Of a stretch of DNA of 64,000 nucleotides, positions 1 through 10,390 are shown piece after piece. A program made the translations under genes and the position numbers. How positions within the stretch are numbered: the first letter of the stretch is position 1; each line of letters opens with the position of its first letter. Source of the DNA: Sipunculus nudus. Lineage: Eukaryota > Annelida > Sipuncula > Golfingiida > Sipunculidae. Under the pieces are notes generated by a model. That model was given only the letters and a program-made list of their open reading frames with translations. It did not search any database and had not been told where the DNA came from. The stretch is taken from positions 51,209,370 to 51,273,369 of the forward strand of contig CM049307.1 in NCBI GenBank assembly GCA_026874595.1. Reading direction: 5' to 3'.

Positions 1-310
1 TTTACGATTTGTGCCTTGTTAACAGATGTTCACATTTTTAAAGGTCTCAAAAATAGAGAAAAAAATTTGTAAAAAATCGAAAAATACAGGTGGCGCCACC
101 AGTCTGCAGGAAGTGATGGAACATCCAATGATCAATATGTATGCCAAAAATCATGACCATCAGTCAAGTAGTTAATGAGATATTGAAGTTTTTGTATGAA
201 ATTTTTGACTTTTCTGGGGGGTACTTTGGGGCCCCATAGCTCAAAGGATATGGGTAACAGAGACCTAATTTCTGGTTTCCAAGGAGATTTTTCATGGACC
301 TCTCACATAT
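1..310. repeat. Fragment of the GGTGGCGCCACC repeat family (tentative)
   Basis: A perfect 12-bp palindrome GGTGGCGCCACC sits at 89-100, followed by text resembling the units at 41.4-42.5 kb (a palindrome, then wording that ends in a short 'gagatat' stretch). No coding potential is visible. Assignment rests on the shared palindrome and loose similarity, so confidence is low. Confidence 0.3.
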
Positions 311-378
311 ATATATATATATGATGTGAAAAATATGCGAAAGAATCGAACCCAACCTTCATTTTACATATTCTTACA

Positions 379-420
<42 letters not shown>

Positions 421-487
421 TTTTACATATATATATACATATATAAATGTATATATTTATATATATATAATTCATGTATATATATAT

Positions 488-532
<45 letters not shown>

Positions 533-554
533 TATATATATAAATAAATATATT
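379..554. repeat. Compound (CA)n/(TA)n microsatellite
   Basis: A CA run (about 379-409) passes into TA-rich sequence, then a second CA run (about 487-502), then TA again. Open frames crossing this region are artefacts of the dinucleotide repeats (Y-I and T-H runs). Confidence 0.95.
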
Positions 555-1639
555 CTGATTTCAAACACAAACATAAACGGACTACAAACATATATGAATA
601 AATTAATTAGCCTTATAAATACATTTCAGACCGTCTTTTGTATATACTGTAGGAGGCCTTCACAATTGAATGGTCCTGATATTACTAAAACTGACTGACT
701 TGTTGGCCAGGAAACCTCCCCGCTTTATTACCTTTTACCAAAGAAACGACTGATTTTTATGCAACTATGCATAATTAGTTTTGTTAAAATGATGTACCAA
801 TATTTTGTATTCTATAACAATGCAAGTATTAAAGCAGGAAGGAATGAAGAATAAAAATATACTCACAATGCTTGACCACATATTGCCCATTTGAATGTTT
901 TGGCTGCACTGCTGATGTTTCCCCGCCAGAATGTTGGCCTCACAAGGACACAGAAACCAAAGACGATCCCAGTGCAAGGGGGGGGGGGGGGGGGGGGGTG
1001 GTACACTAGTGCGCTTGAGGGGATCATTTGACAAGTGACACACTGACAGTTGATGTGAGAGGGCTACAGTGTTCACAGATCAAGTGAGGTTGCTGTACAG
1101 TCAACCAATTTATTAATGGTTCCTGGATAAATTTCAAATAACACAGTTTTTAATTACCAGATTCTTGATTGATAGCAGATATATGTATACATAAGAAAGG
1201 GATAGATATATCAAGTAATATGACAATTATATAGCTACTTTTAAATAAGGTTTATAGGGTAAGTCCTCAGTTCTTTAGGGATACCCTATTTTGGAAATAA
1301 ACAGTGTAATATCATTTTTATTTTGTTCCCTGAATTTACATAAACTTCTGTCGGGAAAACAAAGCTTCTAAATTTTTAATGTATTTTATTGCTGGGGTAA
1401 CAGAGCCGTCACGTCATAAAAATGTTGATAGTATGTCCTTAATTACAGCATGCAATTTACAGCTATATACCAGTATTTGACCATTTTCAATAATTTCTGA
1501 CTTTATGTATAATGCACATCATTTGAATCAGAACTTTATCCCCCTATATATCATTAAACAAAATGAAATGTGGTTACACTTTATTGTGAGAAGCTTAGGC
1601 TAAATAAACACGATTGCCCTATAAACAGCATGCAGGCAC
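555..1639. other. No gene recognised; one long poly-G tract
   Basis: AT-rich sequence without a recognisable gene or element. The only marked structure is a run of 21 G at 978-998. An apparent 103-codon minus-strand frame (765-1076) reads this tract as polyproline and has no other protein-like feature. Confidence 0.6.
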
Positions 1640-1915
1640 GTACATAAAAATATTGATGTCAGTTTGACATCAATTTGACATCAATTTGTTGTCAAAAATT
1701 TGACATCGATTTGATGTTAAAGGAACATCAATTAGATTGACCAATTTTAATATATATAAATATTATATTTCCTTTTAAAATTGATTTGCTAATTTCCTTA
1801 TTCTACTTCTAAAGTAAATACAATCAAATAAAATCTGAAATGACATTGTTTAACATTTTGATCAATTCTCAACCTATATTTGACGTCAAATTTACGTCAC
1901 AGTGCCCACTGGGAT
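1640..1915. repeat. Palindromic-word repeat (TTGACATCAA / TTGATGTCAA)
   Basis: At least six variants of a TTGACATCAA word and its reverse complement are packed between 1651 and 1740, and a TTGACGTCAAA variant lies near 1880. The region closes with GTGCCCACTGGG around 1902, a terminal motif I associate with invertebrate and fish MITEs (memory, unverified). Probably a non-autonomous DNA element or its relic; target duplications were not identified. Confidence 0.5.
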
Positions 1916-2218
1916 AAAGCAACTCCTGCTATTTTTCTGCTGCCTCAAGATGTACCAGCGAGTCCAGTGTGGATTTCAGAGAGCAGATTTTCAGCATATG
2001 CTCACGCACTGCTGCTTTGAAATAGTTCCAACAGTGATTGACGTTTTCTTAAGCCTGCGTTGCGATAAAATGAAATTCTTTAGCAAGTTGCCATGGACTC
2101 GGACAGCAGATGTAGGAGATCTATAGGCCTACGATAAAGGTATGCTGTATTAACGTTGTCCGGCCCTGTACCCCCTCAAATACAGTGTGATTATTCATGG
2201 TTGTACACTTATATATAT

Positions 2219-2275
2219 TGTTACGGGGTGACATAAAAGCGGACCAGTATTTTCCCCTGTGCAATTTGTCTTCGT

Positions 2276-2279
<4 letters not shown>
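2219..2279 (+). mobile_element. 61-bp mini-LTR (solo) of the TRIM family at 45.2-45.7 kb
   Basis: The segment begins TGTTACGGGGTGACAT and ends TTTGTCTTCGTAACA. Both ends match the two ends of the 155-bp LTRs at 45222-45376 and 45497-45651 (there on the minus strand). The roughly 95-bp tRNA-like middle of those LTRs is missing here. Termini are TGTTAC...GTAACA, and ATAT flanks both sides, compatible with a 4-bp target duplication but uninformative inside a TA repeat. Confidence 0.6.

Positions 2280-2324
<45 letters not shown>
2280..2324. repeat. (TA)n microsatellite
   Basis: About 22 TA units directly after the mini-LTR. Confidence 0.95.
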
Positions 2325-2325
<1 letters not shown>

Positions 2326-2639
2326 TCACTTGTTCTTAGAATAATTTAACTGTTATGTTACTCATTTTTTCTAGGTTTCCGTTTAATGCATGGCAGTGGA
2401 ACACCTGGAAGTGTGAAAAATGACATGATGTGTATCTTCACCTCACCAGGGACAATTTTAGCCAATTTTAAGTGTATATCAATAAAGGTCTATTAAACTG
2501 TTACATGTTAAAAGGTATGTGTTTTTTCTTTCCCTTCTGACATTGGTGTTAAAGAGAATGCAGTTGGTGGACACAAATCAAGAAAATACAAAAAAAAAAG
2601 AAAACTGAGAGAGTTGATGTGATGTGAAAGACTATTTCG

Positions 2640-3165
2640 GGTGGATGTGCTCTAGGACAGCACTGCTCAAGGAGAGCACAAAGGTCTGCCCTAGAGGAGC
2701 ACAAAGCTCTGCTGTAGGAGAGTACACAGCACTGCTCCAAGAGAGCACTGCTGCAAGAGAACATACTGGTCTGCTGCCAGGAGAGCACTGCTCTGGGAGA
2801 GCACACAGCACTGCTCTAGGGGAGCACAAGGGTCTGCTCAAGGATAGCATACTGCTCAGGTTCTCCTGAAGAACTGCTGAAAACCTGCTTCTAATATGCA
2901 AATAGGCCTGCTCCATTGGAGCACTAATTTAAATAATTGGAACCGCTCATTTTGTGCTGCATCACTGCTCCAAATCTGCTGCGCAATACAAGATTATACA
3001 TGGTCAGTTGGGGAGCAGACTTTCAGCATATAATCCATAGGTCGTGGAGCACATATACAGCATATGCTATAATATACTGAATAATTGCTGCAGATCTGCT
3101 GAAAACACTGCTCTGGCTATCTGCTGCAAATCTGCTTCAGATGTGCTGCAATACTGCTGAATTTT
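2640..3165. repeat. Palindromic-word repeat (GAGCACTGCTC / CAGCAG-CTGCTG)
   Basis: Dozens of variants of GAGCAC and TGCTC or CTGCTG, in both orientations, fill about 520 bp, first as dense 20-40-bp irregular units (2640-2860), then more dispersed to 3165. Open frames here on both strands are by-products of the repeat. A related word (GAGCAG...ATGCTC) occurs near 1980-2005, so the element may start further left. Confidence 0.55.
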
Positions 3166-3373
3166 GGTAGGGGTGGAGCGCTTGTGTTGCGGACCGACAT
3201 ATACAAAACAATCCATTACAATACAATGTAATACGAGTTTAAGGTCCATGTATACAAACAGTAAAACATTAGCCATAGGCTATTATTACCGACCACTATA
3301 TTATGGATATAATATAAATCTCATCCACGACCAAGTCAGAAACATGAAGACCAAGGATAAAAAGTACGTGCTC

Positions 3374-3462
3374 GATGTGAGGCTCGAACTCACAACCTCC
3401 GCATGCCTTTTAAAACTGTTTATAAGTATGGCGAGCTAACCGATTGTGATATGGCGCCGTTG
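3374..3462 (-). pseudogene. tRNA-Ile(UAU)-like sequence, probably a SINE head or tRNA pseudogene
   Basis: On the minus strand the order is: a D-arm-like segment with AATCGGTTAGCTCG; an anticodon-loop-like CTTATAA (UAU); about 14 bases in the place where eukaryotic tRNA-Ile(UAU) genes carry an intron; then a well preserved T-arm, GGTTGTGAGTTCGAGCCTCAC, around 3380-3400. The two acceptor strands do not pair well, so I judge it non-functional. Similar AAATCTCATCCACG words flank it at about 3315 and 3510, which may be a target duplication of a SINE. Confidence 0.5.
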
Positions 3463-3492
3463 TGTGTGTGTGTGGGGGGGGGGGGGGGGGGG
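3460..3492. repeat. (GT)n followed by poly-G
   Basis: A GT run passes directly into about 19 G, next to the tRNA-like sequence. Confidence 0.9.
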
Positions 3493-3570
3493 CGACCGAT
3501 ATAATCAAATCTCATCCACGGCGTTGAAGTAGAAATTGCCTACAGGAGCCCTGCATATAGTAAAGACACA

Positions 3571-3769
3571 GAACAACAAAAGAATCCACGGACAATTCAG
3601 GCTAATTGCGTCAACAGAGAGCAGAGGGACATAATTCTTGAAAAGGGACCTAAAATGTTTCAACGGGACCAGAATAGGATCAAGGGAAAACAAGTATTAG
3701 TTTCTGATGACGTCCACCCGGAAACCAGGGCAGAACACAAGAGGTTACTAGACACACAGAAAGTATAGA
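3571..3769 (+). pseudogene. LINE ORF1 remnant (C-terminal part)
   Basis: One frame reads about 65 residues to a stop near 3767. It includes NCVNREQRDIILEKGPKMF and, after a basic patch, SDDVHPETRAEHKRLL. This pattern (RRM-like end, then a charged tail with a D-x-x-PETR-type motif) is usual for the C-terminal domain of L1/Tx1-like ORF1 proteins. The 5' part of ORF1 is missing or unrecognisable. It lies about 350 bp upstream of the endonuclease remnant at 4123, on the same strand, so the two probably belong to one dead element. Confidence 0.5.
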
Positions 3770-4122
3770 AATAAAGGATGGTTTGCGTACATTCCATGCA
3801 TGGTCAGTACCGGGAGTATTGAATTACAGAGAGGGGCCAAAAGGATCAAAGAAACCGCTAAAGATACTAAGGATTGGTGATATGACTTTGTGAAGACTGA
3901 TTGTTGAACTGTTTAATAATCACCTAAGATATGGATTAAGCTAGTCTGTGTGCACATAGGACTATACGGCCATTAGATTTTCTAAATGTTGGACATACGG
4001 GAACCTTTGATTATCATGTGAATATTGTTGACGCACAAAAACTATCGAATTGGTGTATATATATTACTATATATCTTTTGTGTTTAAATATTTAAAATGC
4101 AGTAAAGTGATAAGAGAACGTA

Positions 4123-4716
4123 AATGGACATAAAAGCTATATCATTAAATGTGAAGGGAATACGGAAATATAAAAAACGCCGAAAAATTTTTAAATTGAT
4201 TGATAAACATGGATGATACAAAAGTGTAATATTTATGCAAGAAGTACATTGTAACTGATGATGTGCTGAATATTTGGCGACCGCAGTGGAGAGGCGAAAG
4301 TTATTACTCATGTGGGACTAGTTGGTTGTGGCCACATTTATAGGGAAGGACGTAGAATGTCAAGTTCAGAAGGTAACAAAGATATCAATGGAAGGTTTAT
4401 TATTACGTATTGTATCATAAAAGGCGTTTTACTGAATTTTATTAATACATACGCACCTAATATAGAAACTGAACAAATGGATTTCTTCTTAAATTTAGAA
4501 GATTTACTAAATGATCAATACATAGATGTTTTATCCAATTCTTATATGTGATATGGGGCGGTGAATTTAACTGTCCACTATCGTTAATGGATACAGATCA
4601 TGATAAAGTGAAACTTAAAGTATAGTTAATTAAAAGACTGGAAAGCTTAATGGAGAACTACAGTTTAGTGGATGTATGGAGAGCACGGAATAGATTTACA
4701 AAGCAATTCACTTGAC
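4123..4716 (+). pseudogene. L1/Tx1-like LINE ORF2 remnant: APE-type endonuclease domain
   Basis: Joining frames shows the hallmarks in order: SLNVKGIRKYKKR at the start, FMQEVHC (usually LQET), WRGESYYSCGTS, FINTYAPN, WGGEFNC (usually GGDFN), and DVWRARNRFTKQFT (usually DxWRxxxPxxxxFTW) just before 4716. Several stops (for example near 4216 and 4620) and at least two frameshifts make it dead. The domain stops abruptly at about 4716, before the RLDY and SDH motifs, where an opposite-strand RT fragment begins. Confidence 0.75.
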
Positions 4717-5405
4717 GTGCGCTGAACCCATTATCTTGAATAATAACCTTGTATTTAATTTTTGGGACGCCGCCGTCCCATATTAAATCGGTCATATTAT
4801 CCTTCACTTTACTGATAACATTCTTTGGTTGAATTAACACATTACACACATACATATATAGCTTTTGTTAATATGAGAGATTTAAAAATGGATGTCTTTC
4901 CGTGTAATGTTAAGTTGCGAATCATACACAATCTTAGGGTCGACCTGATGCAATCAAATATCTTATCAAAATTTCTTATATAACTTAGTTCTTTGTTATA
5001 AGATATATCTATTCCTAAAATCCGTATGTATTCTCCGTTGAGATCCACCCATTTGTAAGCTAGATCTAGCCTCGATTGATTCCTAGATTTTCCTATATCA
5101 ACGCTATCTCAGATTTCTCACGATTTAGTTTAAGCGAAGTATACTTCTCAAATAGATATAATGTCTTATCTAATTGTTTTAAGGAGTTTACGTTTTTAAT
5201 AAATAAATGTTGAGTCATCAGCGAAGAGCACAGATTTTATTTGGTGTCCACAGATATCTAACCCTCTATGTGCGTGTAATCTAAGACCATCTTAGTCAAA
5301 ACTTCCATTGATAATAAAAATATATATGGAGATAATTGGTCCCCTTGTCGACATCCTCGTTCAACAGGGAAGTAACCCGCGGAGAATCAATTTTTAACGA
5401 CACAA
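4717..5405 (-). pseudogene. L1/Tx1-like LINE ORF2 remnant: reverse transcriptase and downstream region
   Basis: Minus-strand translation gives, in order, ERGCRQGDQLSPYIFLLSME (RT motif B) near 5370, FADDSTFIY (catalytic ADD box) near 5210, LKLNREKSE, a GEYIRILGIDISY segment, RNLTLHGKTSIFKSLIL and LIWDGGVPKIKYKVI near 4770. These follow the usual order of L1/Tx1-like ORF2. Frameshifts and a stop after the ADD box show decay. It converges with the plus-strand endonuclease remnant, so it is either a separate insertion or one half of a rearranged element. Confidence 0.75.
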
Positions 5406-5734
5406 TTCTCCACAGGCGCGTAACCAGACCTGACTGTCCGGAGTGGCAAGACTCAATCGTTTCCCCGATTCTGTACCAGTTGAGCTGAAGTGCACTGTGC
5501 ACAATTTTTAGTGTATTTTATTGTTATAGCATCAGTTTAGATATGTTTTACAATAAAACTCACATTTTTGTCACTGGTCGAAATTAACCAAAACTCTGCC
5601 AGAAAGTCTGTTGAAATGATAGGTCTAAATGCCGGAAAGTATAAGGAATTATAGGGAATTATAGGGAGTCGGTGGATCACCACCTGTAAAATATTTCATT
5701 TTTGTGTCATGTTTGTTACTACTTATCAGCTACT

Positions 5735-6004
5735 GATGTGAAAAACATCTGTGTTCCCCTTTTCAGCGGATTGGTGGAAAATTAAAAATGCCTTTCCGTG
5801 CACGTGTTTGCCTGTCTCAGACAGGCGGAAAGGCGTTATTTCGACCCCTGCGTCTGTGAGTGATACACGGCTGTTGGGCTCAATCTTCCCATTAAGCCCG
5901 CAGAGCGCTCAACCTGGGCCTATCGTAAAAATCTAACCGCTCCTCGGCCGAGATTTAACTCACGACCACCCGGTTCTACCCCTGAGCCACCACAGAACCC
6001 GGTC
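5735..6004 (-). repeat. tRNA-derived SINE (probable)
   Basis: Read on the minus strand from about 6004, the head is tRNA-like: GGTTCTG, then TGGCTCAGGGGTAGAAC (a good pol III A box) and, about 30 bases on, GTGAGTTAAATCTC, a degenerate B box. A body of about 200 bp without coding capacity follows. The head looks closest to a glycine-type tRNA (from memory). No clear poly-A tail or target duplication was located, so the 3' limit is approximate. Confidence 0.5.
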
Positions 6005-6109
6005 GATCATATATTAATGTTAAAGAATCAGGGGTGTCCGGCCATATGGTTTTAAAAGAATGAATGGCTATTGTAGTGCCGTTTTTGGCTTGACTGCCGT
6101 TTAGAGTTA

Positions 6110-7200
6110 AAGAATGTATGTTAGAGTTAAAGGGAGCCTTATCGGTTCAATTTCAATGCCTTATAGGTCGTATGTATACGGCATATCCACCATATGTGAA
6201 TCCAACCAATTTATTTGGTCAAAATATGTCCAAACAATTTATTGTTTAAAACAACCAATTTATTTTGGTCGTAATCAAACAACAGGTATTGGTCAAATTA
6301 ACCTATATATTGGTCAGAGCGACCAACACAGCTGATCATTTAAACCAACAAATTGGTCAGTTTGACCAAAATAATTTGGTTATTCTCAACCAATGTAATT
6401 TGGTTGAGGTCAACCAAAACAAATTGGTTAAATCAGATAATAAATTGGTCACATGAACTTATTCAAATTGGTCAGTGGACACAGTGGACACATTTATGTG
6501 TGCACTGCTACTTTCAGTCCCCTTTTCAGTTGTTTTATTCTTCAAATTGATTGGGAGTCTTCTTGTAAGTCATTCTCCGGTCTCGGGTTGCTCTGGTGTG
6601 GGTTTCAAGAGGAATCACAAATTCCGCCCGGTCTTGGACTCGAATGTGTGACCGCTCGTCAGACGTTTTACCCCTCAGCAAGTGAAGCTTGCATCTCTTG
6701 TGTCTGATATGGAGTTCTTTTGTGTCTGATGTTAAAACTGACATCGGTTTGGTCAGTGCTTCACCAATCAATTGGTAAAATAACCAGTATGTTGATAAAA
6801 TCAACCAATGTTTAACTCAACCAAGAAAACTGGTTTAATATATCCAACCAAACGGTCGACCAATCAAAATTGGTCTAAATGACCAATGAGTTTTGTTACA
6901 ATTTGGTTGAAATTACCAATGTGTTGGTTAAATCAACCAATATAATCTCAATCAACCAAGTTGGTCATATATGTGTGCTAAAGTAACCAATATTTTGGTT
7001 ATCAATTGACCAATATATTGGTTAAACCTACATACAGTATTTTTATTCTGTTAACCAATAAAGATTGGTCAAAACAACCAAACGGTTTGGTTAGTACTTC
7101 AACAATGCATTGGTTAAGATAAAAATATCTTGGTTAAAACAACCAAAATTGGCTTAACCAATTAAATTGGTTATATATTTAACCAATCTGTTTTTTGAGT
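6110..7200. repeat. Palindromic-word MITE-like repeat (AACCAA / TTGGTT)
   Basis: Dozens of ACCAA and TTGGT words, mostly paired as short inverted repeats such as AACCAATATATTGGTT, are scattered through about 1.05 kb. A block from about 6480 to 6760 lacks them and may be a later insertion. The left edge carries 'tagagttaaag' words and the right edge TTTTTTGAGTGTAG, resembling the TAGAGTGT-type ends of invertebrate and fish MITEs (memory, unverified). No protein-coding potential. Confidence 0.55.
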
Positions 7201-9032
7201 GTAGACTTAGACGATATACCACTATATATTGTCCGTGGGATATGCAAGATTTTCTGGCCACAGGAAACACCGAATGAAGAGCTCCTCAGAATTACTTACT
7301 GCGGAATGTAATCATGGACGTAACACACAGGCAAATCAGTTGGCTATTGTACTGACAAACTCAAGCAGGCACACGTAAAAAGGTACAGGCGTAGGCCAAT
7401 TATGACTGAGCTGGAAGAGAAGCGGCGTATCTGTAGTTAGTCAACCCCGTGCAAAAAGATAGGAATAGGTGGCGGTGTAGGACCGTAGCCTCATCTTTCA
7501 GAAAGAACGAAGAGGAAAAAGTAATAAAGACGGATCGATCAACATTTAGCAGCAGATTTAGATGCATATCCACCAAAAGTCACCCCTTTTTTCTTTCTTT
7601 TCTTGTGAACACAATATATCATAGTTCCCGATTAATTTCATTGAAAGTTTGAGGATAGGGACCTATGGGCTTCGATCGTTGGAGGTAAAACCCACGACTC
7701 TCTACACAGGCGACATGGATTGGATTCGATATGAGAGTTGGTTGTGGTTGCCCGTCAAAGGCCGGATATCTGTATCCTCTGGTTTTCTCCATCCCTACAC
7801 ACTACCGAACGCCACTGTCTGAGGCTTGGAGAGTGCCTTGGAAGAGTTGTAATAACTATTTGTACAATCCATATTAAATCAATAAAATTGATATTTTATA
7901 TTATTTTTTTACACCAAGTAAAATGTATATATTTTAAGGTAGAATCGATTACATTGGTGGGTAGCCATGACAACCTGACATTCATTCCTTTTTAAAATCC
8001 ATTTTAACTTAAATTGGCCTGCGAGTAATGATACGTTTTAATAGAAGACCAATTCCGAGGGACGGATCAAAATATTTGCAGTGTGGTATAGAGTGGTAGT
8101 ATTTGACATCAGATGCTTATATGGTCGTGGTTTATTTGCTTAACAATGAAGTAAAATGATAGACAAAATTGCTTTGGTTACCTTGGTGGCGAGAGCTAAA
8201 GTTGGAAACAGTTTCGGCCACTGTAGTAACCGCTGTCAAGCCGTCATGACGGACGAAGAGACAGCCTAATTTTTCAAATCTGCCGCATGAACAAACGCAC
8301 AAGTCAACCATGAATGTAATGTGTTCATTCTTCCCAACAGAATATTTCGGAAAATATTCGGAAAAAAGACAGTTCAACAAGAATTTGACAATTAAAAAGT
8401 ATTGTTAGAAATTGTGTACACATCTACTTATACTAGAATTGATCAAAATCCTTAAGCTTGTACTGCAACCGCAAGTCCGCAACGTATTCAGTTCGTTAAA
8501 AATCAACGTTGCGAGCGGGCTGCCGCTAGCTGTGGGACGGATCTTGTACACTGACACACTCGATGCAATGTTTAAGACTAAATTCCTCCCACTAACAGAG
8601 CAATCTACATGTAACTTGCTGTTGTTGTGTCTTAACTCTAAGGTCAGGTACTGCCACCTCGCGGCAAAATACATAACTAAATTACGGCTCCCTGGCCAAC
8701 TATTTCAGTGATACTGGCGCTTCGTGAATTATAGTCAATTCATTTCAATTCAGTTCTTATTATTGTCACAAGAATTCATACATAATAAATGAAATAGTTT
8801 ATTTATATATAACTGGACCGGTGACAAATAAGACTGACTCAAAGTGTATATATGTTCCCCCAATATTAACATTAAATATACAAGGTTATATGGTGCAGAA
8901 ACCGTGCGATTGAAAAAAAATTACATTTTTCTAAATATAGAACAAAATACTAAATAATAAAAACATATGATAGAAAGAACGAATTTAAATACAATTAATA
9001 TGGTGACTTAATGGAGGAGAAATATTTTCACA
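7201..9032. other. Anonymous sequence, no gene recognised
   Basis: No ORF with protein-like composition, no tRNA and no repeat I recognise. The longest frames are about 100 codons or fewer, overlap on opposite strands (for example 8405-8711) and carry no motif. A short GC-richer patch lies at 8460-8560. It could contain an exon I cannot recognise. Confidence 0.5.
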
Positions 9033-9230
9033 CCAGAAGCGGATGGGGGGGGGGGGGGGGTCCGGACCCCCCTTTTTCACCAGAAACAACGTTTTTTAAG
9101 GGCTTCAGGCAAAATTTTGCGGCCTGGACCCCCCTTTCCCGGACCTGGGGACCTTTTTTAAGGTTTTCATTAGTCCTTCTGGGTTGGACCCCCCCCCCCT
9201 TTTTTTTCCTAAATCCTGGATCCGCCCCTG
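9033..9230. mobile_element. Short MITE with CAG(G/A)(G/A)GCGGAT...ATCCGCCCCTG ends
   Basis: A 198-bp segment begins CAGAAGCGGAT and ends TCCTGGATCCGCCCCTG, a terminal inverted repeat. The interior has G and C homopolymers and the phrase TTTTAAGG...TTTCA shared with copies at 20144-20326, 20925-21132 and, inverted, 24692-24830. Non-autonomous DNA transposon; superfamily not determined. Confidence 0.6.
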
Positions 9231-9877
9231 CACACGACGTTTAAATGTTGATATTGCACAACAAGGATCAATAGTAATTTAGTTCCAAATTCCAACATGT
9301 TTGTCAAAGTGTTATGACCACCATATGTGACTCACAATAACGTCTAAGGATAAACAAACCAGTCAAAAAATGACTCAAATTGAACACGTCCTGATACCAG
9401 AGAAGTAGCTCACAGACACTTGAGGATGTGTGGCCACTGAGACTCCAGTTTGTAACCTCGTGTCTACAATAAAACTGTGCGTGAGAAATCAGCATACCAA
9501 ATTTCACAAGTGTTTGTAACTTTCGTGGAAATCTGATTTTTCTTGTATCACCGACCACAAGTTGATTATTTCAAAGTTCAAAAAGAGGCGTGTTAACCTT
9601 ATACTTTTTGTAACAGAGTCGGTACTCCATGGTCAGGTCGGATCACCTTGTCCGTCGGTTAGTACGTGCTGTACGGAGGAAGCATTTCGCACTGGTAGTG
9701 AGACAGTGAGCTCTGTTTCCACTGTTAAGATTCTCCATTTATGATTTGCAGTTGGTCGCAAAGTGTGCTACTGGTTAACGCAACAGAAACACCATGATAT
9801 GACACAGCAGCGGAGCATATACAATTGGTGACCTTCAAGATGATCTAATTTAAAAAAATATGTAATATATTATCCAA
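9231..9877. other. Anonymous sequence, no gene recognised
   Basis: No recognisable gene or repeat; short frames on both strands only. Confidence 0.5.
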
Positions 9878-9930
9878 TAGACCCAGTTGTGGCTCTGTCT
9901 GTGTTTACAACAGAGCCACAACTGGGTCTA
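9878..9930. ncRNA. Perfect 21-bp-stem hairpin, miRNA/siRNA-like or tiny foldback
   Basis: The arms are 9878-9898 (TAGACCCAGTTGTGGCTCTG...) and 9910-9930 (its exact reverse complement), with an 11-nt loop. The flanks repeat ATTATCCAA(T/C)AGACCCA on both sides (about 9869 and 9931), which suggests a duplication at insertion. A perfect stem fits a small foldback element or siRNA source better than a classical miRNA, which normally has bulges. No expression evidence. Confidence 0.4.
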
Positions 9931-9988
9931 ATTATCCAACAGACCCAACGTTCTCCCTAAAGGAACATGCAGATAAAACTAACACTGA

Positions 9989-10136
9989 TTCATATATGAC
10001 AAAAGTAATTATGTGTATATATATATTAAAAGAGATAAAATATATTGTAGAAATGCCAGGAAGGGGTTTAATGATAACCACGACACGCATGCCTATTACA
10101 CCGAGGCAAGAAGCAAATTTCCTTTTTTTCTCAATT
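9989..10136 (+). repeat. Left copy of a 148/149-bp direct repeat flanking the LINE (target site duplication)
   Basis: From TTCATATATGAC to CTTTTTTTCTCAATT this matches 15652-15800 base for base except for one extra C in the right copy. Immediately inside the left copy lies T9, which is the A tail of the minus-strand element. The position of the two copies and the tail make a target site duplication the best explanation. Confidence 0.85.
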
Positions 10137-10390
10137 TTTTTTTTTAATGACCTTTATAGCAATATACTCTGCCTTTGACAAAGCCATAACCACTCCGACA
10201 GATAGAGGGGATGGAATGAATACATTCATTTTTATCTGTCAGCACAATAACATTTAAGAATATAATGAAAAATAAATAAACATTCAATATTAACATACAG
10301 ATAAAATACTATCTTTAATTTTTATAAATCTATCAATGAAAATTTGATTCAAGTAAGGGTATTTTAAATATTTCTGAATATATACATGTT

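Noticed and set aside
326..574. Open frames on both strands rich in Y, I, T, H, C, V
   Set aside because: They are translations of CA/TA microsatellite DNA; the same explanation removes similar frames at 18050-18256, 19853-20059, 26290-26596 and 44321-44524.
2549..2916. Three overlapping frames with apparently repeated Ser/Cys/Leu/Ala motifs
   Set aside because: The pattern comes from the GAGCAC/TGCTC word repeat; all three frames overlap and none has a start context or family.
6580..6690. tRNA-like wording on the minus strand (ACACATTCGAGTCC)
   Set aside because: Only a B-box-like fragment; no A box at the right distance and no SINE body.
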